Shown here: positions 1-7,858 of the stretch, one piece after another
How the letters are laid out: the number at the start of each line of letters is the position of its first letter
Numbering within the stretch: the first letter of the stretch is position 1
Assembly (NCBI RefSeq): GCF_005869225.1
Contig: NZ_SWFP01000011.1
Location: 62,001-126,000 of the forward strand
Source of the DNA: Dyadobacter bucti
Lineage (GTDB): Bacteria; Bacteroidota; Bacteroidia; Cytophagales; Spirosomataceae
DNA: 64,000 nt
Reading direction: 5' to 3'
Notes under the pieces: generated by a model
Told to the model about the DNA's origin: nothing
Seen by the model: only the letters and a program-made list of their open reading frames with translations
Databases searched by the model: none
Translations under genes and position numbers: made by a program

Positions 1-71
1 CACTCATTCACTCATTCAGTCATTCAGTCATTCAAAATTAAGATTCACTCATTCAAAATTCAAAATTAGTC
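1..71. repeat. TCATTCA-type short repeat tract before ABC ATPase gene
   Basis: The tract is made of head-to-tail variants of TCATTCA followed by C or G, ending in AT-rich words such as TTCAAAATTA just before the ATG at 72. The same words, in the same orientation to the next gene, precede the starts at 1005, 2546, 33461 (minus strand) and 44837. The left edge lies outside the window, so its full length is unknown. Confidence 0.8.
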
Positions 72-734
72 ATGATCAAACTCCAAAATGTCGAAAAAGT
101 ATACCGGACCAGTTCAATAGAGACGCTGGCTCTCAATAACATTAACCTGAATGTCAAAAAAGGTGAGTTTGTATCCATCATGGGGCCCTCGGGCTGTGGG
201 AAAAGTACGCTGCTCAACATCATGGGTTTGCTCGATGTCCCCTCAAAAGGTTATATCGAGATCGACGGAAGCAAAGTGGAAACGTACAGGGACAAAGAAC
301 TTGCGCATTTACGCAACCAGAAGCTGGGTTTTATATTCCAGAGTTTTCACCTGATCAATGACCTTACGGTGATAGACAACGTGGAGATCCCGCTGCTTTA
401 CCGGAATAGTTCATCCAAACAGCGCAGGGACTTAGCACAGGAGGCGTTGGAAAAAGTGGGTCTGAGCAACCGCACAAAGCATTTTCCGAAACAATTATCG
501 GGAGGGCAAAAACAACGCGTCGCTATCGCCAGGGCGATAGTAGGAAAGCCGGAAATTATCCTGGCCGATGAACCAACCGGAAACCTGGACAGTGCCATGG
601 GCAACGAGATCCTGAACATTCTGCAGAAACTGAACGACGACGGGACGACCATTGTGATGGTTACGCATGATGATGCCATGGCCAAACGTACCCACCGGCT
701 GGTGAGGCTCTTTGACGGAACGCAGGTCCTTTGA
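72..734 (+). CDS. ABC transporter ATP-binding protein, LolD/MacB type
   Basis: This 220-aa protein is a complete ABC ATPase that powers an FtsX-type exporter in the inner membrane. Seen: Walker A GPSGCGKST at about residues 38-46, Q-loop in GFIFQSFHL, signature LSGGQ at 142-146, Walker B ILADEPTGNLD and the H-loop in MVTHDD. The EPTGNLDS variant and the short length are typical of the LolD/MacB/FtsE subfamily, which works on periplasmic or lipoprotein substrates by mechanotransmission instead of carrying them across the membrane. Two FtsX-like permease genes follow at 1005 and 2546, so the three probably form one transporter; an adaptor or outer-membrane partner may lie left of the window. 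The substrate cannot be read from the sequence. Confidence 0.93.
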   Translation: MIKLQNVEKVYRTSSIETLALNNINLNVKKGEFVSIMGPSGCGKSTLLNIMGLLDVPSKGYIEIDGSKVETYRDKELAHLRNQKLGFIFQSFHLINDLTVIDNVEIPLLYRNSSSKQRRDLAQEALEKVGLSNRTKHFPKQLSGGQKQRVAIARAIVGKPEIILADEPTGNLDSAMGNEILNILQKLNDDGTTIVMVTHDDAMAKRTHRLVRLFDGTQVL

Positions 735-1004
735 ATGATTGAATGATTGAATGATTGAATGTGTGAATGTGTGAATGAGCCAGTGAGGGAATTTTGAATT
801 AGTAAATGAATAGGAGGGGAGGGTTCAAAATGGGAAGTTTGATAATTGTCGATTCAAATTCTAAGCTCATTTTCGTTCGAAGGCGGGCTCATTCAATCAC
901 TTAAATTATCCCTCATTCACTCATTCAAAATTAACATTCAGTCATTCAGTCATTCAGTCATTCACTCATTCCCCGTTCCACGGCGGCTCATTCACTCATT
1001 AAAA
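735..1004. repeat. Inter-gene repeat spacer with opposed TGAATGA and TCATTCA tracts
   Basis: Directly after the stop codon the + strand reads TGAATGATTGAATG and variants; before the next ATG it reads TCATTCAGTCATTCA and variants, so the two ends are reverse complements and could fold into a long imperfect hairpin in the mRNA. A GC-rich insert (966-994, core CCCCGTTCCACGGCGG) interrupts the right arm, and a degenerate copy lies at about 866-896. Part of the tract is open in the frame of the downstream gene (as I-H-S-F runs) but this is repeat translation and not real protein. Confidence 0.8.
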
Positions 1005-2249
1005 ATGCTCTCAAACTATATAAAAATCGCCTGGAAGGTACTGCTGCGGCATCCTTTCTATACGTTTATCACCTTGTTTGGCATAAGTCTGACATTAACT
1101 GTATTGATGGTGCTGACGTCTTTTCTGGACCATCTTTTTGGTACACATTATCCGGAGGGCAAGCGGCACAGGATGCTTTACATTGCTACCGTTACTCAGA
1201 CGGACTCTGCCCGGGAGTCAAGATCTATGGGCCCTGCCACTTTCAATTTCCTGAAAAAATATGCGAAATCCATGAAAACGCCTGAACGGGTTGCGATCCT
1301 TTCCAATTTCAGTTTTTCCAATACCTATGTAAATGGCAAAAGAATCAAGCTCAACACCAAATACACGGACGCCGACTTCTGGGAAGTGACCGATTTTGTT
1401 TTTCTGGAAGGCAAACCCTACAATGACTTGAATATAAAAAGCGGAGACCATGTGGCGGTTATTACGGATGCACTTAAAAAACAGTATTTTGAAGATGACG
1501 GCAAGACGGTTGTAGGCAGGAATATCGAGATCGAAAATATAAACTATAAGGTGATCGGGGTTGTGAAGGGTAGTCCGGCTACGCGGGTTTACACTTACAG
1601 CGACGTATACTTTCCCTACACCGCGCCCAAAAGCAATTATGAAAACAAGGGTATAAGAGGCAGCTTTATCGCAATGGTTCTTGCCAAAAGCCCGTCGGAT
1701 TTTGCTGCGATCCAGTCAGAGTTTGATGGTAACATCGGCCGGATACCATTGGCAGAAATTCAGGAGGGACAAAAGTATTCGATTCTGATAGTAAGGGCAG
1801 AGAAATATTTTGATCATTTTCTGGATGCGTTTACCAGAAATCCCGCCCAGAAATTCTTTTTCTATACAATTTCCTTTTTGGTCGTACTCATGTTCATGGG
1901 CCTACCCGCCATCAATCTGGTCAATGTAAACGTAAGCCGCATACTCGAAAGAGCTTCGGAAATAGGGGTGAGGAAAGCATTCGGAGCACCGTCAAAAGCC
2001 CTGCTTTGGCAATTTATCATTGAAAATATTTTTATCACATTCATCGGCGGGTTCATTGCATTGTCTTTGTCATTTATGATCATCCAGATGATCAATTCCA
2101 GTGGCTGGATCCCTTACGCGGATCTCACGATCAATGTCAGCGTATTTCTGATCAGTATATTGGTTTGTCTGGTATTCGGCCTGTTATCCGGTGTCCTACC
2201 CGCTTACAGAATGTCAAAACTAAAAATCGCAGACGCTTTGAGGCAATGA
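1005..2249 (+). CDS. ABC transporter permease, FtsX/MacB family (first)
   Basis: This 414-aa inner-membrane protein has the FtsX/MacB layout: an N-terminal membrane helix (about residues 20-45, HPFYTFITLFGISLTLTVLM), a large periplasmic MacB-core-like domain, and three C-terminal helices starting near FFFYTISFLVVLMFMGLPAI, with the conserved cytoplasmic motif RASEIGVRKAFGA that docks on the ATPase. I chose the ATG at 1005, which gives MLSNYIKIAWKVLLRHP, a standard family start; upstream codons back to 846 are open only because the TCATTCA repeat has no stop in that frame. It pairs with the permease at 2546 and the ATPase at 72. Substrate unknown. Confidence 0.9.
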   Translation: MLSNYIKIAWKVLLRHPFYTFITLFGISLTLTVLMVLTSFLDHLFGTHYPEGKRHRMLYIATVTQTDSARESRSMGPATFNFLKKYAKSMKTPERVAILSNFSFSNTYVNGKRIKLNTKYTDADFWEVTDFVFLEGKPYNDLNIKSGDHVAVITDALKKQYFEDDGKTVVGRNIEIENINYKVIGVVKGSPATRVYTYSDVYFPYTAPKSNYENKGIRGSFIAMVLAKSPSDFAAIQSEFDGNIGRIPLAEIQEGQKYSILIVRAEKYFDHFLDAFTRNPAQKFFFYTISFLVVLMFMGLPAINLVNVNVSRILERASEIGVRKAFGAPSKALLWQFIIENIFITFIGGFIALSLSFMIIQMINSSGWIPYADLTINVSVFLISILVCLVFGLLSGVLPAYRMSKLKIADALRQ

Positions 2250-2545
2250 TTGAATGAGTGAGTGAGTGAGTGAATGAGTGAATGAGTGAGTGAATGAATG
2301 AATGAGTGAATGATTGAATGATTGAATGAGTGAATGATGTTTTAATTTTCAATAATTCACTTAGCAAATTAGTTTTCAATAATTCACTTTGTTCATTAAT
2401 AATCAAGTGATTAATCACGAGCCCACTTAGCAAAAAATTAACTATTCAGTCATTAAAAATTCAACATTTAAAACATTCAGTCATTCACTCATTCAAAATT
2501 GAACATTCACTCATTCAGTCATTCACTCATTCAAAATTAAACCCC
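2250..2545. repeat. Inter-gene repeat spacer between the two permease genes
   Basis: As in the previous spacer, the 5' part (2250-2338) is TGAATGAG/TGAATGAT repeats and the 3' part (2450-2540) is TCATTCA repeats in the opposite sense. The middle holds two direct copies of TTTTCAATAATTCACTT (from about 2348 and 2374), further CACTTAGCAAA words, and a perfect 12-bp palindrome GTGATTAATCAC at 2407-2418. No gene is seen. Confidence 0.8.
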
Positions 2546-3712
2546 ATGCTACGTCACTTGTTCAAATTAATATGGAATAAAAAAGGGGCCCACTCGCTGC
2601 TGATTGTTGAGATATGGGCTTCTTTTATGGTGCTTTTTGGTGTGCTTTCGCTCATTGTGTACAATGTGCGCAATTACCTTGAACCGATTGGGTTTTCGTA
2701 CGCGCAAGTCTGGAATGTGGGGCTGACTAACAATCAGGACACTGTGGAGGTAGCGGCAAAGCTGGAACGAGCTATGCAACGGATCAGGTCGTATCCTGAG
2801 GTGGCGTCTGCTTCAAGGATGAGCAGTAATACGCCGTTTTCCGCTAATCAGATGAATAATTCGGTTACTTATAATAAAATAAATGTACTTGCAGACCATT
2901 ATTATTCGGATCAGGAACTGAGCAAAACAATTGATCTTCCGATGTACTCGGGGCGGTGGTATAAAGAAAGTGATTTGGTTGCCAGATTTATACCGATTGT
3001 CATCAATGGCAAAATGAGGGAAAAGCTGTTCCTCGATGAAAACCCTTTGGGAAAAGTGATAAAGCTGGACGATAAGGTATCTTATAAAGTCATCGGGACG
3101 GTTGACAATTTTAAGGCGAAAGGAGAGTTTATGTCCAACGATCCAGCTTTTTTCCAGATGATTGGGAAAGATGATTCCTGGAATTCGAATGTGCTGATCA
3201 AAACAAAACCGGGCACAGATGCGGAATTTGAGGCAAGACTTGTAAAGGACATAGCCGTTATGTTGCCTGGCTGGGGAATTGAAGTAAGTTATCTGACTGA
3301 GACACTTGCCAACCGCCACAAATTGACTTTTGTGCCGGTAGCGATTTTTCTGATCGTCAGCGGATTTTTGCTGACCAACGTAGCGCTTGGTCTGTTCGGT
3401 GTCCTTAACCTGAGCATCAGCAGGAGGAAAAATGAAATAGGCTTACGCAGGGCCATGGGTGCGACAGAGGCCAAGATAACTTTCCAGTTTTTGGGGGAAA
3501 TCTGGGTTTTGGCCACTTTGAGTATGGTTGTAGGACTTCTTTTCGCGGTGCAGTTTCCGATCATGAAGGTCTTTGATATCGAAAGCAGCATTTATATCAT
3601 CGCGATTCTGGCCGCAGTGGCGGTTATTTACTTGATTGTAACACTTTGTGCCTGGTTTCCGAGTAAACAAGCATCGCGGATACATCCGGCAGTAGCTTTG
3701 CATGAAGAGTAG
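2546..3712 (+). CDS. ABC transporter permease, FtsX/MacB family (second)
   Basis: A 388-aa FtsX-type permease, half of the exporter encoded with 72..734 and 1005..2249. An N-terminal helix (about residues 18-42, SLLIVEIWASFMVLFGVLSL) is followed by a periplasmic domain and three C-terminal helices; the docking motif is SRRKNEIGLRRAMGAT, and the C-terminus ends in the usual FPSKQASRIHPAVALHEE tail. Only distant similarity to the first permease is visible, which suggests an old heterodimer. Start ATG at 2546 directly follows the repeat spacer. The adjacent two-component system may regulate it, a common arrangement in Bacteroidota, but this is inference. Confidence 0.9.
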   Translation: MLRHLFKLIWNKKGAHSLLIVEIWASFMVLFGVLSLIVYNVRNYLEPIGFSYAQVWNVGLTNNQDTVEVAAKLERAMQRIRSYPEVASASRMSSNTPFSANQMNNSVTYNKINVLADHYYSDQELSKTIDLPMYSGRWYKESDLVARFIPIVINGKMREKLFLDENPLGKVIKLDDKVSYKVIGTVDNFKAKGEFMSNDPAFFQMIGKDDSWNSNVLIKTKPGTDAEFEARLVKDIAVMLPGWGIEVSYLTETLANRHKLTFVPVAIFLIVSGFLLTNVALGLFGVLNLSISRRKNEIGLRRAMGATEAKITFQFLGEIWVLATLSMVVGLLFAVQFPIMKVFDIESSIYIIAILAAVAVIYLIVTLCAWFPSKQASRIHPAVALHEE

Positions 3713-3815
3713 AGCCTTCGAACACAACTATTATGTAACTTGCATTGAATGAAATTTGTTTACCGGATATGCTTTGTTAATACAATTCATTCTGGTATTT
3801 TATTTTAATGTTTGA

Positions 3816-4137
3816 ACGCCATGGAAATTCAATCACGACATCCTGGAAGAATACGCTGAAATCATTGACCGGAAGCTGGGACCTGGCGTTTCGGGCGGAG
3901 TCTTAAGTGCCTTTGATAACCTGACAAAACATCAAATACATCACACGTTATTATCGCTGGTTTGCAGTGAAGGCTGATCCGGATGACGCTAAGTTTGTGG
4001 ATTGTTATATCGCTGCCGGCGCGGTTTGCCTGATTACTGAAGACAAACACTTTACGGCTGTAAAGAAAATGAAATTCCCACCTGTGCAGGTCATGAGTAT
4101 GTCGGAGTTCGAACAATTTTTTAACAGGGAAAAATAG
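3816..4137 (+). pseudogene. Broken PIN-domain toxin gene (frameshift and missing 5' end)
   Basis: Two adjoining frames together read as one PIN toxin of the PF13470-like group. The first (frame of 3816) gives NHDILEEYAEIIDRKLGPG up to NLTKHQ; the second (frame of 3973, from about 3943) gives YYRWFAVKADPDDAKFVD followed by CYIAAGAVCLITEDKHF and ends at the TAG at 4135-4137. The ADPDDAKFVDC and TEDKHF blocks hold the conserved acidic residues of this family. Joining them needs a one-base shift around 3935-3945. The N-terminal strand with the first catalytic Asp is absent and there is no start codon in frame, so the gene is dead. No antitoxin gene is seen next to it. Confidence 0.75.
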
Positions 4138-4144
4138 TTTCCAA

Positions 4145-5518
4145 ATGCTTTTAATCGTTGACGATGACCTGGCGATACGTGCTTCACTGATCCTGCTGCT
4201 GAAAAAGGAGGGGTTTGATGTAAAGGGTGCTGCTTCACCGGAAGAAACTTTTGAAATACTAAAAAAAGAAACACCCGAACTGATCCTGCTTGACCTGAAT
4301 TTCTCCATAGAGACTTCGGGGGCCGAGGGGATGCAACTGTTGCAGCGCATTAAAACAAGTTATCCTGCGGTGCCCGTGATCCTGATTACCGGCTGGGGTA
4401 CGATTGATCTTGCAGTGAAAGGTATGAAGGAGGGAGCTGCGGATTTTATCACAAAACCCTGGCAAAATGACCATCTGCTGCAATCTGTAGATACTATTCT
4501 GAACCTGGCAAGACAAACACCGCAGTCCCCCAGCCGTCGCAAACTGGATCAGCAATATCAGTTTGACAACATTGTCGGGCAGGACGCGAAGCTACTGGAT
4601 ATCCTGGAAACTGTCGGTCGGGTGGCGTCTACCGATGCACCTGTACTGATTACCGGTGAGAGCGGCACAGGTAAAGAGCTGATCGCAGAAGCAATCCATT
4701 TGAACAGCAAACGTAGGGTAAGGCCATTTGTGAAGGTCAATCTGGGCGGTATTTCGTCCACGTTATTTGAAAGCGAGCTGTTCGGGCATGTGCGGGGGGC
4801 GTTTACCGACGCCAAGACGGATCGCGCCGGGCGTTTTGAAATGGCAAACCGCGGCTCTATATTTTTGGATGAAATAGGGGAACTTGATCTCTCAAGCCAG
4901 GTGAAACTGCTGCGCGTATTGCAGGAACGAACTTTTGAACCATTGGGAAGCAGCAAAAGCAGGACGGTGGATGTCCGCGTGATCTGCGCCACAAACCGGA
5001 ACCTTGAAGAAATGGTGGCGCAGGGCACATTCCGGGAGGACTTGTATTACCGTATCAATCTCATCACAGTGAAGCTTCCTGCATTGCGGGAGCGGCCCGA
5101 TGATATTCCGTTACTATCCGGCTTTTTTGTTAATAACCTCAAAACCATTTATAACCGCCCAAACCTGCAGTTAAGTACGGCGGCAACGAAGTGGCTTAGA
5201 ACGCTGCAATTACAAGGAAATATCAGACAGCTGAAAAACCTGGTTGAAAGAACTGTTCTGCTATCAGGCAATGATGTGCTGGACATTGCTGATTTTCAAA
5301 AAAACCTCAGCGGCAATCCTCAGCCTTCGGGCTCAAAAGCATTGCCCGAGGTAGGCACCATTACGCTTGACGAGATGGAATTTCAGATGATTACCAGGGC
5401 GATGCAGTTTCATCAGAATAAGGTCAGCAAAGTGGCGAGATCATTGGGTATCACGCGTTTTGCCCTTTACCGCCGGCTTGAAAAATACGGAATCTCTTAT
5501 GATTCAGAGGAAATATGA
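4145..5518 (+). CDS. Sigma-54-dependent response regulator, NtrC family
   Basis: A 457-aa transcription activator with receiver, AAA+ and Fis-type HTH domains. Seen: phospho-acceptor Asp at about residue 50 (LILLDLNF), acidic pocket VDDD, Walker A GESGTGKE at 171-178, sigma-54 contact loop GAFTDA at 218-223, Walker B IFLDEIGEL, and a C-terminal helix-turn-helix (NKVSKVARSLGITRFALYRR). The loop is GAFTDA where the textbook motif is GAFTGA. The stop codon overlaps the start of the kinase gene at 5515 (ATGA), so the two are translationally coupled and form a two-component system. Likely targets are a sigma-54 promoter near the upstream ABC genes; I could not find a convincing -24/-12 site in the window. 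Confidence 0.93.
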   Translation: MLLIVDDDLAIRASLILLLKKEGFDVKGAASPEETFEILKKETPELILLDLNFSIETSGAEGMQLLQRIKTSYPAVPVILITGWGTIDLAVKGMKEGAADFITKPWQNDHLLQSVDTILNLARQTPQSPSRRKLDQQYQFDNIVGQDAKLLDILETVGRVASTDAPVLITGESGTGKELIAEAIHLNSKRRVRPFVKVNLGGISSTLFESELFGHVRGAFTDAKTDRAGRFEMANRGSIFLDEIGELDLSSQVKLLRVLQERTFEPLGSSKSRTVDVRVICATNRNLEEMVAQGTFREDLYYRINLITVKLPALRERPDDIPLLSGFFVNNLKTIYNRPNLQLSTAATKWLRTLQLQGNIRQLKNLVERTVLLSGNDVLDIADFQKNLSGNPQPSGSKALPEVGTITLDEMEFQMITRAMQFHQNKVSKVARSLGITRFALYRRLEKYGISYDSEEI

Positions 5519-6810
5519 GGATATCTACAAAAGCGAAATACATTCTCTACATTCTGGTTTTGCATGTCATACTGGTTTTTCTGGTGTATAAAATCCTTTT
5601 TCAGGACAAGCTCCTGTTCATTGGATCGGAAGTTTTTCTGCTGTTTTCCACCATTGTTTCCATACAGATTTACAGAAATTTTATGCAACCTATCCAATTT
5701 GTGAGATCCGGGATTGAAGCTATTAAGGACAAGGATTTTTCGATCAAATTCGTCCCTACCGGCAAAGGTGAGGTAGATACGCTGATCGAAGTATATAATC
5801 TGATGATTGATCAGTTGCGCGAAGAGCGGACAAAGTTACATGAGCAGCATTTTTTTCTGGAAAAGCTGATCGAAGCATCCCCGATTTCGATTGTGATCCT
5901 CGATTTTGACGACAGGATCTCTGGTCTGAATATCAAGGCCAGGGAGCAGTTTAAGTGTGATCTTAGTGAGTTAGAAGGGAAAAGGCTTGCAGAAACGGAG
6001 CACTCATTGCTGACGGAACTCGAAAATATGCTGGACGGAGAATCGCGGGTTGTTAAAACCAATGGTATCGTTACGTTTAAGGTCCAGCGGTCACATTTTA
6101 TGGACCAGGGATTCAGACGTTCTTTCCTGATGATCGAGGAGCTTACAAATGAAATCCTGGAATCCGAGAAGAATGCCTACGGAAAAGTGATCAGAATGAT
6201 GGCGCATGAGGTGAACAATACCCTTGGCGCGACAGATTCGATTCTTCAGACTACCACACAGCTTCTTTGCGACGATTCATTTTCAGATCTGAGAGAGGCG
6301 TTGCAGGTGGCTTCCGAGCGAAACCGGCGGCTGACCCGGTTTATGAGGAATTTTGCGGATGTGGTGAGGTTGCCGGTACCGAGCAGGGAAAGTACCGATT
6401 TAAAAAAACTGATGAAGGATGTGGCTGTTTTTATGGAATCGGCTGCTTCGCAGAGCGGTATACATATTGAAACGGATTTGCCGGAAACTGATGTGTTCAA
6501 AATGATCGATACAGGACAGATCGAGCAGGTTTTGGTAAATGTGATCAAAAATGCCATTGAGGCCTGCGAAAAGGATGGCAGGATCATTTTGGGACTGACT
6601 CACGGGGAAATACTGGTTCGCAACAATGGCAAGCCTATCAGCCCGGAAACAGGTGTGAAACTTTTCAACCCGTTTTTTAGTACCAAAAGCGACGGGCAAG
6701 GAATCGGTCTGACACTGACAAGGGAGATTCTCCTCAACCACGGGTTTGATTTTTCGCTGGAAACCGGCACGGATGGCTGGACTGTTTTCAGGATTGGACT
6801 GACTAGATAA
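5515..6810 (+). CDS. Membrane sensor histidine kinase
   Basis: A 431-aa kinase, partner of the NtrC-type regulator with which it overlaps by 4 bp. Two N-terminal membrane helices (about residues 8-27 and 33-52) with almost no periplasmic loop suggest it senses a membrane or cytoplasmic signal. A HAMP-like segment and a PAS-like region (EASPISIVILDFDDRISGLN) follow. Phospho-acceptor His is near residue 231 in MMAHEVNNTLGA; the ATPase domain shows the N-box NVIKNAIEA and G-box GQGIGLTLTREI. The layout resembles NtrY-like kinases that work with NtrX-type regulators. The next gene is convergent, only 8 bp away. Confidence 0.92.
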   Translation: MRISTKAKYILYILVLHVILVFLVYKILFQDKLLFIGSEVFLLFSTIVSIQIYRNFMQPIQFVRSGIEAIKDKDFSIKFVPTGKGEVDTLIEVYNLMIDQLREERTKLHEQHFFLEKLIEASPISIVILDFDDRISGLNIKAREQFKCDLSELEGKRLAETEHSLLTELENMLDGESRVVKTNGIVTFKVQRSHFMDQGFRRSFLMIEELTNEILESEKNAYGKVIRMMAHEVNNTLGATDSILQTTTQLLCDDSFSDLREALQVASERNRRLTRFMRNFADVVRLPVPSRESTDLKKLMKDVAVFMESAASQSGIHIETDLPETDVFKMIDTGQIEQVLVNVIKNAIEACEKDGRIILGLTHGEILVRNNGKPISPETGVKLFNPFFSTKSDGQGIGLTLTREILLNHGFDFSLETGTDGWTVFRIGLTR

Positions 6811-6818
6811 TTCGGTAA

Positions 6819-7838
6819 TTAAATTTTCCGGATACCGATTTTAAAAGCATTGGCAGGGTTAACGAGCATTAGTTGTCGGATTTCGGAGTCTTTCAGGCCC
6901 TTTTCTTTCAATAGCGGTAGTAATTTGTCAGAGATCGCAGTGTAGCCACGGAAATCGCCGCCATTTGGTTCGCCTGGTCGGTACCAGCCTGCATCGTGCG
7001 AGATCAGGATTTGTTTGAGAAATCCATTTTTTTTCAGGAACAGGATGAGGTCAGCGTTCTTAGCGAGACTACCTTCACTGATCCCGTCCAGGCTGATCCA
7101 GCAGCCCGTTTTTCCAGTTTTAAGAAAATCATCATTACTTCCGCTCGCATGAACCCAGACAAATGCCGCCGGACTTACCCCTAAAGTTTTTAATATTCCT
7201 ATTTCCTGAAGTGCGGGCAGAGCAGGTCCTGTGTGGGAGCAAATGGTAAGGCCTGTTTTTAAATGCGTCAGCGCCGCTGCCCTGATCAGTTTCTGATGAA
7301 TATCTGAAAGCGGGCCGCTATTGACACCGGTTTTGATAAATCCGGGTTTGATTGAAGTGCCGTCGATCCCGTTTTCAAATTCGGCAGTCCAGCGGCTGGA
7401 AAGTTGTTCGGCGGTTTCTGTAAACGCCAGGGCCGGCAGGTACTTATTGTCGGAAGCTCCGTAGAAACCGGTGTTTGTCAGAATATTTAATCCGGATAGG
7501 TCAGCTAGTTTTTGAAGCAACTTCACGTCCCGCCCTATGTACGCCGGGGTACATTCCACCATGCTTTTGATACCTCTGGCCTTTAGTTCCAAGAGATAAG
7601 GCAGGACTTTTTTGATCACGTCATCGTGGTTCCAGCGATCGGCTGTGATCTTGTCAGCTCCTATAAAATCCACCAGTACATGCTCATGGATGAGTGTACT
7701 ACCCAACTCCGATGGTTTTATTTTTCCTTTAACCGTTAAAATAAAGTCTTCATCAACGCGGAAATCGGGTATAGCGAATGGCAAAAAGGTGCAGAGTCTG
7801 ATGAACTGGTTTCGGGAAATACAATAAGAATGCTGCAT
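6819..7838 (-). CDS. Phosphotriesterase-family metal-dependent hydrolase
   Basis: A 339-aa amidohydrolase-superfamily protein of the phosphotriesterase (PHP/PTE) group. Seen metal-site elements: HEHVLVDF (HxH pair), the carbamylated-lysine region KPGFIKTGVNSG, then His residues in CSHTGPAL and VWVHASGSND, and the Asp of SHDAGWYRPGE. These are the full set for a binuclear centre. Natural substrates in this family are lactones or other esters; the real one cannot be deduced. The N-terminus (SRNQFIRLCTFLPFA) looks like a Tat-type export signal in which RR is RN, so periplasmic or lipoprotein-free export is possible. It is the last gene of a minus-strand run, 20 bp after the protease gene. Confidence 0.85.
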   Translation of the reverse strand: MQHSYCISRNQFIRLCTFLPFAIPDFRVDEDFILTVKGKIKPSELGSTLIHEHVLVDFIGADKITADRWNHDDVIKKVLPYLLELKARGIKSMVECTPAYIGRDVKLLQKLADLSGLNILTNTGFYGASDNKYLPALAFTETAEQLSSRWTAEFENGIDGTSIKPGFIKTGVNSGPLSDIHQKLIRAAALTHLKTGLTICSHTGPALPALQEIGILKTLGVSPAAFVWVHASGSNDDFLKTGKTGCWISLDGISEGSLAKNADLILFLKKNGFLKQILISHDAGWYRPGEPNGGDFRGYTAISDKLLPLLKEKGLKDSEIRQLMLVNPANAFKIGIRKI

Positions 7839-7858
7839 ACCTATATTTCTTTTCGGTT

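Noticed and set aside
846-1004. N-terminal 53-residue extension of the first permease
   Set aside because: Encoded by TCATTCA repeats (I-H-S-F runs); a normal family start is at 1005.
3713-4144. Sigma-54 promoter (TGGCA-N-TTGC) controlled by the NtrC-type regulator
   Set aside because: No convincing -24/-12 match was found there or before the ABC ATPase gene.
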